From CAZGKX01 sp964525945 (GTDB lineage Bacteria; Pseudomonadota; Gammaproteobacteria; Legionellales; Legionellaceae), in NCBI GenBank assembly GCA_964525945.1, contig CAZGKX010000087.1, forward strand, positions 1-6,772: a DNA stretch of 6,772 nucleotides, read 5' to 3'. The notes under the pieces were generated by a model. The model was not told where the DNA came from, did not search any database, and worked only from the letters and a program-made list of their open reading frames with translations. The position numbers and the translations under genes are program-made. Of the stretch, positions 1 to 6,168 are shown piece after piece (the first letter of the stretch is position 1; every line of letters begins with the position of its first letter).

Positions 1-283
1 CGGTGGCTCGCATAAAAAAATTAATAAAGCCAGGTCCTGCTATTTCCACCCGCTCCAGCATGGGGCTGCTGGGTAATTGTTCCAACAGCAATTCCGCCAT
101 TTTACGAGGGGGCAAATGGGCATGTTTGGCCAACACCAACGCTAAATTGGTGGCAAAATCACCATGATTTTTATCTTTGCTGCGATCGATCTTCATTTCA
201 ATGGCGAGATCACCAGGCACAGTACCTTTTTCTTGCAGTTGGGTTAAAGCGTGGGTTAACAATTGTTCAACAGTTGATTTCAT
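1..283 (-). CDS. argS: Arginyl-tRNA synthetase, N-terminal part (runs off left edge)
   Basis: Class I aminoacyl-tRNA synthetase that charges tRNA-Arg with arginine in the cytoplasm. Only the first 94 codons are in the window. They correspond to the N-terminal additional domain, which in this family contacts the tRNA D-loop. Visible family signatures are HGDFATNLALVLAK in the first half and VEIAGPGFINFFM near the cut end; the second matches the well-known EIAGPGFIN segment of ArgS. The catalytic HIGH and KMSK motifs would lie outside the window. The start is the ATG at 281-283. Reading upstream in frame reaches a TAA at 311-313 with no other start codon, so this start is secure although no strong Shine-Dalgarno is visible. 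The gene follows the AI-2E permease by about 120 bases and has its own promoter candidate in that gap, so it is probably expressed independently. Confidence 0.95.
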   Translation of the reverse strand, partial: MKSTVEQLLTHALTQLQEKGTVPGDLAIEMKIDRSKDKNHGDFATNLALVLAKHAHLPPRKMAELLLEQLPSSPMLERVEIAGPGFINFFMRAT

Positions 284-312
284 ATCGATTTTATTTAATA
301 AAAATTGTAGTT

Positions 313-340
313 ATTATGCGCTTTTTCGTGCCAGTTGCAA
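313..340 (-). promoter_or_regulatory. Sigma70-like promoter for argS
   Basis: Read on the minus strand, TTGCAA (335-340) and CATAAT (313-318) are separated by 16 bases. They match 4 of 6 and 5 of 6 consensus positions. Initiation would fall near 306, giving a leader of roughly 20 bases before the argS ATG. The placement is sensible, but the call rests on hexamer matching alone. Confidence 0.5.
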
Positions 341-376
341 GTTTTTCAGTGTTAAACTTTCCGCTCCCTTTCGGTC

Positions 377-405
377 ACGGCTCGGTTTTGCATGCACCGA
401 GCCGT
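377..405. repeat. Perfect 10-bp inverted repeat (hairpin) after the permease gene
   Basis: ACGGCTCGGT (377-386) and ACCGAGCCGT (396-405) form a perfect 10-bp GC-rich stem with a 9-base loop. It begins only a base or so after the permease stop codon at 407-409. On the minus strand, where that gene is read, no T-run follows the stem, so it is not a canonical intrinsic terminator for the permease. On the plus strand it is followed within about 8 bases by a run of six T, but no plus-strand gene enters it. It may be a transcript 3'-end stabiliser or a weak terminator upstream of the argS promoter. Confidence 0.6.
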
Positions 406-406
406 A

Positions 407-1447
407 TTATACCTTTTTTATGCGACCATCTTGCGAGAGTATAATGGCGATGGGGCGGGTGGCGTCAAAATGAGCGAAGACAATCATCAACATCACCGTG
501 ATGGGCACCGATAAAAACATACCCAATATGCCCCATAAACTCCCCCACAACGCCAACATGAAGAGGATAATCAAAGGGCTTAAATTCAATGATTTTCCTA
601 AAAAGCGTGGTTCAACGAGATTGCCGATGATAAATTGCACCGTCACAATTCCGGAAGTGATGATGATAAAAGGACCCCAGCTTTGAAATTGAATCAATGC
701 CAACAAAGCGGGAAACGCTGTGGCAATAATAGCACCAATATTGGGAATGTAACTTAAACATAAAATCAACAAGGCCCAAAATTCCGCAAAATCAAGCCCG
801 ACACAGCGCATAAGCACCCAACTTGATAACGCCGTGATCAGGCCAAGGATGGTTTTCAAGCCTAAATACGTTTGAATGTCTTTGGCGATTTTGTTAATGA
901 TGCGATCCACCATCACCCGATGCGACGGTTGAGGAAAAAGCGCCAGGATTTTTGCAGCAAAAAAATGTTGTTCGACAAATAAAAACACCACGTACAATGC
1001 GATCAAAACAGCCGATCCCATCAGCCCCGAAAACACACTGTACATGTTCAGTAGAATACTTTGCACATTCAAACTTTTAACAAACGCATCGATGGAACTT
1101 AAAAGACGCGTGGCGTATTGCGAATCCCAAGCATGAAACATATGGCTGAGATTGGCCTGATAACGGGATGACGCGCCAATCACATCGCTGACATTGTTGG
1201 TGATGATATTGATTAAAATGGAAAGCAAAACCACCACAATCAGCAACGACAACACCATGCTAAACCAATAAGGCAAGCGCCCGCCCACCCATGGTGATTT
1301 CAAAATAAGATCGTTTAAAGTATTGAGTAAATTCCAAATGAACACAGCAATAATGATGGGCATCAACAAACTTTTACCCAACACCAGCAAATAACCAATC
1401 AACCACACCAAAATCAAATAAGCCGCGCATTTTACAGCGCTTGTCAT
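407..1447 (-). CDS. AI-2E family transporter (PerM/TqsA-like permease)
   Basis: Polytopic inner-membrane protein of the AI-2 exporter superfamily (PerM/YdgG/TqsA type). Characterised members export autoinducer-2 or act in ion antiport; the substrate here cannot be told. With the chosen start it is 346 aa, close to the 344-ish aa of E. coli TqsA. Hydrophobic segments lie near residues 7-40 (probably two helices), 62-82, 137-158, 197-215, 222-254, 257-275 and 289-325. A soluble stretch at about 85-135 separates the first and second groups, as is usual for the family. Signature motifs in the C-terminal half are SYIPNIGAIIA (232-242), VEPRFLGKSLNLSPL (278-292) and WGSLWGILGMFLSVPIT (301-317). An ATG eight codons further upstream (1469-1471) is in frame, but the ATG at 1445-1447 has a clear GAAGGA ribosome binding site nine bases before it, so it is preferred. 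The gene lies between the small basic protein gene and argS, all on the same strand, with its own promoter candidate. Confidence 0.93.
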   Translation of the reverse strand: MTSAVKCAAYLILVWLIGYLLVLGKSLLMPIIIAVFIWNLLNTLNDLILKSPWVGGRLPYWFSMVLSLLIVVVLLSILINIITNNVSDVIGASSRYQANLSHMFHAWDSQYATRLLSSIDAFVKSLNVQSILLNMYSVFSGLMGSAVLIALYVVFLFVEQHFFAAKILALFPQPSHRVMVDRIINKIAKDIQTYLGLKTILGLITALSSWVLMRCVGLDFAEFWALLILCLSYIPNIGAIIATAFPALLALIQFQSWGPFIIITSGIVTVQFIIGNLVEPRFLGKSLNLSPLIILFMLALWGSLWGILGMFLSVPITVMLMIVFAHFDATRPIAIILSQDGRIKKV

Positions 1448-1456
1448 GCGCAGGTA

Positions 1457-1462
1457 TCCTTC
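1457..1462 (-). promoter_or_regulatory. Ribosome binding site that decides the permease start
   Basis: GAAGGA on the minus strand lies nine bases before the ATG at 1445-1447. The upstream in-frame ATG at 1469-1471 has only a GGAT five bases away. If translation began at that upstream ATG, the purine tract would lie inside the coding sequence, so the downstream start is favoured. Confidence 0.6.
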
Positions 1463-1499
1463 TCGTTGCATGTCGATCCATTGTTACTAGGCATCGATT

Positions 1500-1529
1500 A
1501 TTATGGCGCTGAAAGCGGGTTTAATGCAA
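1500..1529 (-). promoter_or_regulatory. Sigma70-like promoter for the AI-2E permease
   Basis: On the minus strand, TTGCAT (1524-1529) and CATAAT (1500-1505) are 18 bases apart. Initiation near 1493 would give a leader of about 45 bases to the preferred ATG. The -35 element lies in the loop of an 8-bp inverted repeat whose right-hand arm overlaps the spacer. Hexamer matching only. Confidence 0.45.
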
Positions 1530-1554
1530 TGAAAATGATGATTGGGAAACCCGC
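1515..1554. repeat. Inverted repeat overlapping the permease promoter
   Basis: GCGGGTTT (1515-1522) is repeated inverted as AAACCCGC (1547-1554), a perfect 8-bp match with 24 bases between. One arm lies within the spacer of the permease promoter and the -35 element is in the loop. This could be an operator or the stem of a termination structure for the gene upstream (stop at 1587-1589). No T-tract supports the terminator reading. Confidence 0.35.
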
Positions 1555-1586
1555 AAGCTAGAATTGTAGAAGACAGAACCGCCGCC

Positions 1587-1973
1587 CTAGCTATGGCCTG
1601 GACCAATACTTGCATAAATAGGAGTCGCAGGTTTTTTGTCTTTTTTGGCAGGACTTGCTTTAGGTTGGGCAGGAAAAAGATTGTGTCGCGAATTCACGGC
1701 TGTTCGAACAGGGGAGAGGGGCAGCCTTTTACTCGGTGTGGATAACTTTACGTCTGGACTTAATTTTAACACGGGCAAAGAATCCTTGAAATCAGGCTCA
1801 TCGGCCACGGAACAAGGCGTTTTTTTAGGGCTGAATTTCTGGCTCAAAGCCATCACACTCTCATTCATGGCATTGATTGCTTCATAACTGTCATTAAAAT
1901 CAACGCTTATTTCCAAGGGCAGGGATTGCTCTTGCTGTTTTTTGGGGAAGACTTGTTTTCGTTTGGTCGACAC
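1587..1973 (-). CDS. Small basic Ser-Pro/Lys-rich protein, function unknown
   Basis: A 128-aa protein I do not recognise. It is rich in Lys, Pro and Ser and has no membrane segment or signal peptide. The N-terminus carries a two-cluster basic stretch, KRKQVFPKK (4-12). Residues 20-47 (LEISVDFNDSYEAINAMNESVMALSQKF) look like one amphipathic helix and are the only likely structured part. The rest is low-complexity and probably disordered. It contains four [ST]-P-x-[KR] motifs: SPKK (48-51), TPSK (79-82), SPVR (87-90) and SPAK (107-110). The start is a GTG at 1971-1973, since reading upstream in frame reaches a TGA with no ATG. A purine-rich AAGAGAG lies about five bases before the GTG. The gene is bounded by same-strand genes and has a good promoter candidate, which supports it being real. 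A DNA-binding or host-directed role can be imagined but nothing proves it. Overlapping plus-strand frames in this stretch look less protein-like. Confidence 0.65.
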   Translation of the reverse strand: MSTKRKQVFPKKQQEQSLPLEISVDFNDSYEAINAMNESVMALSQKFSPKKTPCSVADEPDFKDSLPVLKLSPDVKLSTPSKRLPLSPVRTAVNSRHNLFPAQPKASPAKKDKKPATPIYASIGPGHS

Positions 1974-1991
1974 GGTTGCTCTCTTGGGTAA

Positions 1992-2004
1992 ATGACGTTG
2001 TCAT
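1992..2004. promoter_or_regulatory. Small dyad in the leader of the basic protein gene
   Basis: ATGAC (1992-1996) and GTCAT (2000-2004) form a 5-bp dyad around GTT. It sits between the predicted transcription start (about 2015) and the GTG start codon. It could be a small operator or a leader hairpin, or it may be chance. Confidence 0.2.
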
Positions 2005-2021
2005 GGATGTTTTTTTTGCGC

Positions 2022-2050
2022 ATGATACCAAAAAAAAGTCTGTTTGTTAA
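2022..2050 (-). promoter_or_regulatory. Sigma70-like promoter for the small basic protein gene
   Basis: On the minus strand, TTAACA (2045-2050) and TATCAT (2022-2027) are exactly 17 bases apart. Each matches consensus at five of six positions. Initiation near 2015 gives a leader of about 40 bases. The spacer contains a run of eight T. A perfect TATAAT also occurs about 40 bases further upstream but has no -35 partner. Confidence 0.55.
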
Positions 2051-2099
2051 GCGGCGTGGCATTATAGATTAGAATATGAGCACATGGATTGTTCAACAA

Positions 2100-3719
2100 T
2101 CAACCAGGGTCTGCTACCTCTGTGCAGTTTTTTCCATCCATTTTAGCTTTGTACAAAGCCCTATCGGCCGCTGAAACCAAACTATCCGTGGTGGTGAATT
2201 TGGGGAAATCGGCTACCCCTGCACTCATCGTGACCTTAAATGGGTTATTTTCATTATCGGTAAAAACAAGCCTTGCCATTTTTTTGCGTATTTTATCGCA
2301 TATTTTAATGGCATGATGGAGAAGCATGCTTGGAAATATGAGAATGAACTCCTCTCCCCCATAGCGCCCAATGTAATCCGCTTTTCGAATTTGATTCAAT
2401 AAAAACTCAGAAATCCGTCGCAACACCACATCCCCTATCGGATGGCCGTATTTATCATTGATTTCTTTAAAATTATCGAGATCGATCATGACGATCGTCA
2501 AAGGTTGTTCATAACGTTTTGCGCGTATCAACTCATATTCCAATTGTGCCAAAACATGGGTGTGATTGAGCAATTGCGTCAAGCCATCCAACTTAATATA
2601 GGACGCTAATAACGCCGATCGGTGTGCTCGTGATTTGACCGCTGCCACCAAATTTTGTGGCAACACAGGTTTGGTTAAAAAATCATCTCCCCCACAGTGG
2701 TTCAATATAGTCAATTGTTTGACCCGATCACTTTCGGTTGAAATAAAGATAATCGGTAAGCTGGCATAACGCTCATCTTGGCGAATGATCATCGCCAATT
2801 CAAAACCAGTGCAACCTGGAATATACAAATCCATCAACACCAAATTAGGATTAAAAGTTTGCAATGCCTCTAATAGCTGATTAGGCTTGGTGATGGCCTG
2901 TACATTCATGTGGGCTTCTTTAAGAATAAGCGCGTAATAATTCGCCAACTCGATGGAGTCGTCCAAAATTAAAATACGAAAATTTTCTTGCGTGGACAAA
3001 CCGCATAAATGCACCAAGCGGTTGGTCATGTAAAACACATCCACAGGCTGGGGGATGAAAATCAATAACCCTGCTCGGATAGCGCTTAGCCGCGTTTTTA
3101 AATTGTCGTGGTGGGCCATGCAAATAAACGGAATTTGGTGGCGTTGGCACTGCTGGCTTATTTCTTTTATTTTTTCTTCACGGAGGTGTTTTTCGTCCAA
3201 TAAAATAACCGCAGGCAGAGCTTGCGGATGCTTGGTATCGAACGCATCGACAGTACGTAATAAAATTAATTCATACCCGAGCAGCGTTAAGCTTTGTTGA
3301 AGTGCGCGCTCAAACCGGCCTTTGCGATGAATAAAATAAACAATTAATTTCGGCTCTACCCTGACATTGCGCAAGGTCAAAGCCTTAACCTCGTCTTCAT
3401 TGCACACCAGACTGTCTTTGATTTGCCCCACCAAATGCGACAACTCGCTGCGTAATGTTGCATTGAGATCGATATGGTAAATCAATTGCTTTAAATAAAT
3501 GTCTAAATCACGTGCCGTCTGGCTTAATGCGAAATGCCCATAAGTGCCTGCTAAACTCGCCAAAGAATGGATGGCATGATGAAATTCATCAAATATTTTT
3601 TTATCAAATTTTACGCTGATTAACTCCCATTGTTGCTCAATGTCCAAGAGCTTTTGGGGCAAATTTGCCTCAAAAGTAACACGCAATCGCTGCAATTTTC
3701 GTGGCACTGTATTCTTCAT
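2100..3719 (-). CDS. Diguanylate cyclase response regulator (HPt-REC-REC-GGDEF)
   Basis: Cytoplasmic signalling enzyme predicted to make cyclic di-GMP from two GTP under phosphorelay control. It is 539 aa from the chosen ATG. Domains in order: HPt-like (about 10-105) with HSLASLAGTYG, giving candidate phospho-histidine H51, but with the usual Lys-Gly after it replaced by Ala-Ser; REC1 (about 124-237), degenerate, lacking the acidic pair and with Gln224 in place of the conserved Lys; REC2 (about 247-365), canonical, with D253/D254, phospho-acceptor D297, S327/T328 and K350; GGDEF (about 375-536) with metal-binding D413 in IDLDNFK, an intact GGEEF active site (454-458) and an RKAD allosteric I-site (445-448) exactly five residues before it. 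The cyclase should therefore be active and product-inhibited. No membrane segments are seen, as in PleD-type regulators. An in-frame TTG three codons earlier (3726-3728) is possible. The ATG at 3717-3719 is preferred because a TTAGG lies nine bases before it. No partner sensor kinase is in the window. Confidence 0.93.
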   Translation of the reverse strand: MKNTVPRKLQRLRVTFEANLPQKLLDIEQQWELISVKFDKKIFDEFHHAIHSLASLAGTYGHFALSQTARDLDIYLKQLIYHIDLNATLRSELSHLVGQIKDSLVCNEDEVKALTLRNVRVEPKLIVYFIHRKGRFERALQQSLTLLGYELILLRTVDAFDTKHPQALPAVILLDEKHLREEKIKEISQQCQRHQIPFICMAHHDNLKTRLSAIRAGLLIFIPQPVDVFYMTNRLVHLCGLSTQENFRILILDDSIELANYYALILKEAHMNVQAITKPNQLLEALQTFNPNLVLMDLYIPGCTGFELAMIIRQDERYASLPIIFISTESDRVKQLTILNHCGGDDFLTKPVLPQNLVAAVKSRAHRSALLASYIKLDGLTQLLNHTHVLAQLEYELIRAKRYEQPLTIVMIDLDNFKEINDKYGHPIGDVVLRRISEFLLNQIRKADYIGRYGGEEFILIFPSMLLHHAIKICDKIRKKMARLVFTDNENNPFKVTMSAGVADFPKFTTTDSLVSAADRALYKAKMDGKNCTEVADPG

Positions 3720-3835
3720 AGCAATCAACCTAAGTCCATGGATGAGCCATCGTTAGCCTTTATTTCCCATACGATAGGAAGAAAATGCGTTTATTGATCG
3801 CGAAGACTAATGAATCATTTATAGCTTACGTTAAA

Positions 3836-3862
3836 TTGTAAGAATTTTCAGTGAATTATAAT
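3836..3862 (+). promoter_or_regulatory. Possible distal promoter for recG
   Basis: TTGTAA (3836-3841) and a perfect TATAAT (3857-3862) are 15 bases apart, slightly short. It would give a leader of about 160 bases that crosses the phosphatase remnant antisense. AT-rich surroundings make a chance match fairly likely. Confidence 0.3.
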
Positions 3863-3885
3863 TTAAATAATCATAGAGGATGGCA

Positions 3886-3993
3886 AAGACCTAACGCGTT
3901 TAACCACTATCTTGTGATCCCATGTGAATGGGCTGGGCGATTCCAATCGGTTTCACCATGCCGTATAAAGTAAAAGGATTTACGTGTTATCAT
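3886..3993 (-). pseudogene. Broken 5' end of a histidine phosphatase (phosphoglycerate-mutase-like) gene
   Basis: From an ATG at 3991-3993 the minus strand reads MITRKSFYFIRHGETDWNRP before the frame is lost. FYFIRHGETDWN is the catalytic N-terminal signature of the histidine phosphatase superfamily: the His of RHG is phosphorylated, and members act on phosphoglycerates, phosphosugars or other phosphoesters. The RHGETDWN codons lie at 3940-3963. This frame hits TAG at 3907-3909. The next expected family words follow in pieces: HMGSQD in a second frame (about 3911-3928), then LNALGL back in the first frame (3886-3903). Intact relatives read roughly MGxxDxPLNxLGxxQA here. A few missing or added bases around 3904-3912 therefore broke it, and a TGA follows soon after. 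Nothing recognisable continues towards 3720, so most of the gene (normally about 200 codons) is gone. It is divergent from recG. A very short functional peptide is unlikely. Confidence 0.8.
3985..3993 (+). promoter_or_regulatory. Possible proximal extended -10 for recG
   Basis: TGTTATCAT is a TGN extended -10 with a five-of-six -10 hexamer (TATCAT, 3988-3993). It has no convincing -35. Initiation near 4000 would leave a leader of about 30 bases. It overlaps the start codon of the phosphatase remnant on the other strand. Confidence 0.3.
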
Positions 3994-4029
3994 TTCATAC
4001 TCATCATTATCGATTCATGAAGTCAGTCC

Positions 4030-6105
4030 ATGGTGCTTGCTCAATCCTGTGAAACCTTACCTGGTGTCGGACCAACATTAGCCGCAAAGTTGGCGCAATG
4101 CGGGATCCTCACGCTCCAAGATTTGTTGTTTCACCTGCCCTTTCGCTATCAAGATCGCACACGCATCACCCCGATTCAAGACATTCGCCCCAACGATTGG
4201 TGCGTGGTGGTCGGTCGGGTTTGTAAAACGGAAATAAAGCAAGGCAAACGCCCCATGTTATATTGTTACCTGGAGGATAAAACCGGCATTTTAAAGCTGC
4301 GCTTTTTTCACTTCAACAAACAACAAATCAAATCCATGAACGAAAGCCATTCCTTGCGCGCCTTTGGCGAAATACGCACGTTTGCCAATCAATTTGAAAT
4401 GATCCACCCCCAGTACCAACTGTTGGATGACTTGCAACATTGCCCGGTGGAAGAAACCCTTACTCCTATTTATTCAACGACCCAGGGCTTAACACAAACA
4501 CGGCTTCGGCAAATTGTAAACAATGCACTTACCGCCTGCCAGCAAGAAATAAACCAGTTGGAATGGATGAGTGATGCACAATTGCAACACCACCGCTTGC
4601 AAAACATTCACCACGCCATTTTAGAATTGCACAACCCTCCCCCCGATATTTCCATTCAAGCCTTGGAAACGGGTGAGCATCCCGCATTAAAACGATTGGC
4701 GTTTGATGAACTGTTGGCGCAACGCTTAAGCATGCAGTTTGCCCGGCAACAGCGCGCCACGTTGCAAGCTCCCTCTATGCCCGCCAGCACCACGTTGCTT
4801 GCATCTTTTTTAGCCTCTTTGCCGTTTCAACTGACCCTCGCACAACAACGTGTCCATGCCGAAATTCAACATGATCTCGTGCAACCAAAACCGATGCTGC
4901 GTTTGGTGCAAGGCGATGTGGGCTCTGGTAAAACCGTGGTGTCCGCCCTGGCGGCGTTGCACGCCATCGCCAATGGTTACCAAGTGGCGTTGATGGCTCC
5001 CACCGATATTTTAAGCGAACAACACGCACAAACATTAACCGCCTGGTTTGCACCGTTGGGCATTGAGGTGGCGCGCTTAAGCGGTAAAATGAAAGCCAAA
5101 GAACGACGAGTCACCCTTGCAGCACTTGCCAGCCACCAATGTGCGCTCATCATCGGCACCCACGCGCTGTTTCAAGACGGTGTAAATTTTGCGAAGTTAG
5201 GGCTGGTCATCATCGATGAACAACACCGCTTCGGGGTGACTCAACGCTTGCAACTGCAACAAAAAGGCCAAACTGATCGCCAGAGCCCTCATCAATTGTT
5301 GATGACCGCCACCCCCATTCCCAGAACCCTAGCCATGACCCAATTTGCGCATTTGGATTTATCCGTCATCGATGAATTGCCCCCCGGACGCACCCCGATC
5401 ACCACCGCCGTGCTGAACCAAGACAAACGCGATTCCATCATCGAACGCCTACAGGCTGCTCTCGCCCGCGGCTGCCAGGCGTATTGGGTGTGCACATTGA
5501 TCGATGAATCCGAAAAATTACAATGCATTGCCGCCACAGCCAGTGCTGAAAATTTACAATTGTTGCTGCCCACAGCCCGCGTCGGTTTGGTGCATGGTCG
5601 AATGAGTGCCGCTGAAAAAGAAAACGTGATGCAAGCCTTTAAACAAGGCACTTTGGATTTGTTGGTGGCCACCACCGTCATTGAAGTTGGGGTCGATGTG
5701 GCCAATGCCAGTTTGATGATCATTGAAAACGCCGAACGGCTCGGTTTGTCGCAATTGCACCAATTGCGCGGCCGCGTCGGCCGTGGCAATACCCAATCGC
5801 ATTGCGTGTTGCTTTATCAATCGCCCTTATCCGCCCAAGGCAGAGAACGCCTGAAAACCATGCGTGACACCACTGATGGCTTTATTATCGCGGAAAAAGA
5901 TTTGCAATTACGCGGTTCTGGTGAATTTTTAGGCACTCAACAAACGGGTTATCGTCCCTACAAAATCGCCAACTTGCCACGTGATAAACACCTACTGGCT
6001 CATCTCCCTGCTATTGCTCAACAATTGCTGCAAGAAGATAAAAACAAAGCACGTCATATCGCCACGCGCTGGTTGGGCGATTTTGAACAGTTTTTGCAGG
6101 GGTAA
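4030..6105 (+). CDS. recG: ATP-dependent DNA helicase RecG
   Basis: Superfamily 2 double-stranded DNA translocase that remodels stalled replication forks, branch-migrates Holliday junctions and removes R-loops. At 691 aa it matches E. coli RecG (693 aa), so it is complete. The N-terminal helical part opens with LPGVGPTLAAKLAQCGI and DLLFHLPFRYQDRT (31-44). The OB-fold wedge domain spans about 55-150 and includes RFFHFNKQQ and the FGEIR region. Helicase motifs are all intact: Walker A GDVGSGKT (295-302, K301), APTDILSEQH (323-332), the DEQH box (396-399) in IIDEQHRFGV, TAT (426-428) of MTATPIPRTLAMT, ATTVIEVGVD (547-556), and QLRGRVGRG (578-586) with arginines R582 and R585. The C-terminal stretch RGSGEFLGTQQTGY (628-641) is also typical. 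The ATG at 4030 has a GAAG seven bases upstream; an in-frame TGA at 4018-4020 rules out a longer start. A GTG directly follows the ATG. The gene is divergent from the c-di-GMP gene and the phosphatase remnant. No clear intrinsic terminator follows it. Confidence 0.98.
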   Translation: MVLAQSCETLPGVGPTLAAKLAQCGILTLQDLLFHLPFRYQDRTRITPIQDIRPNDWCVVVGRVCKTEIKQGKRPMLYCYLEDKTGILKLRFFHFNKQQIKSMNESHSLRAFGEIRTFANQFEMIHPQYQLLDDLQHCPVEETLTPIYSTTQGLTQTRLRQIVNNALTACQQEINQLEWMSDAQLQHHRLQNIHHAILELHNPPPDISIQALETGEHPALKRLAFDELLAQRLSMQFARQQRATLQAPSMPASTTLLASFLASLPFQLTLAQQRVHAEIQHDLVQPKPMLRLVQGDVGSGKTVVSALAALHAIANGYQVALMAPTDILSEQHAQTLTAWFAPLGIEVARLSGKMKAKERRVTLAALASHQCALIIGTHALFQDGVNFAKLGLVIIDEQHRFGVTQRLQLQQKGQTDRQSPHQLLMTATPIPRTLAMTQFAHLDLSVIDELPPGRTPITTAVLNQDKRDSIIERLQAALARGCQAYWVCTLIDESEKLQCIAATASAENLQLLLPTARVGLVHGRMSAAEKENVMQAFKQGTLDLLVATTVIEVGVDVANASLMIIENAERLGLSQLHQLRGRVGRGNTQSHCVLLYQSPLSAQGRERLKTMRDTTDGFIIAEKDLQLRGSGEFLGTQQTGYRPYKIANLPRDKHLLAHLPAIAQQLLQEDKNKARHIATRWLGDFEQFLQG

Positions 6106-6129
6106 TTGTTCACAATCCACTCTAAAAAA

Positions 6130-6149
6130 TACCATTCGAATGTACCATT
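6130..6149. repeat. Direct repeat TACCATT with an internal palindrome, upstream of a strong promoter
   Basis: TACCATT occurs at 6130-6136 and again at 6143-6149, a 13-base period. Between and overlapping them, CATTCGAATG (6133-6142) is a perfect 10-base palindrome. The block ends about 12 bases before the -35 of the promoter for the repeat protein, a natural place for a regulator site. Small enough to be chance in AT-rich DNA. Confidence 0.3.
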
Positions 6150-6168
6150 TAATATAGATCTTAACATT
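6148..6168 (+). promoter_or_regulatory. Tentative PmrA-box-like direct repeat
   Basis: TTTAATATA (6148-6156) and CTTAACATT (6160-6168) resemble the two halves of the Legionella/Coxiella PmrA element (cTTAATatT, two bases, cTTAATatT). Their starts are 12 bases apart instead of 11 and each half has mismatches. The second half overlaps the -35 element. Suggestive only, because the spacing is wrong by one. Confidence 0.18.

Noticed and set aside
318..333. TGGCACG followed by AGCGC upstream of argS, resembling a sigma54 -24/-12 promoter
   Set aside because: The GG to GC spacing is one base short and the TTGC element is absent. A sigma70 promoter overlaps and fits better.
177..473. Plus-strand open frame of 98 codons across argS and the permease end
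   Set aside because: It overlaps the antisense of two well-identified genes and the hairpin between them, and its product has no recognisable feature.
1636..1887. Plus-strand open frame of 83 codons opposite the small basic protein
   Set aside because: No promoter or convincing ribosome binding site was seen. The minus-strand frame has a promoter, a purine tract before its GTG and same-strand neighbours, so it is favoured, though neither protein is recognised.
2088..2100. ATTGTT-C-AACAAT palindrome at the stop of the diguanylate cyclase gene as a terminator
   Set aside because: AT-rich with a one-base centre and no T-tract on the minus strand; more likely chance.
3919..3932. CCCAT-GTGA-ATGGG hairpin with a GNRA-type loop, as a structured recG leader or small RNA
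   Set aside because: The stretch is explained as coding sequence of the phosphatase remnant on the other strand, and a 5-bp stem is common by chance.
5292..5789. Minus-strand open frame of 165 codons inside recG
   Set aside because: Entirely antisense to conserved RecG helicase motifs; a shadow of RecG codon use.
6105..6130. Small ATTGT/ACAAT inverted repeat after the recG stop as its terminator
   Set aside because: The stem is only 5 bp, AT-rich, has a 2-base loop and no T-run follows, so it is not a credible intrinsic terminator.
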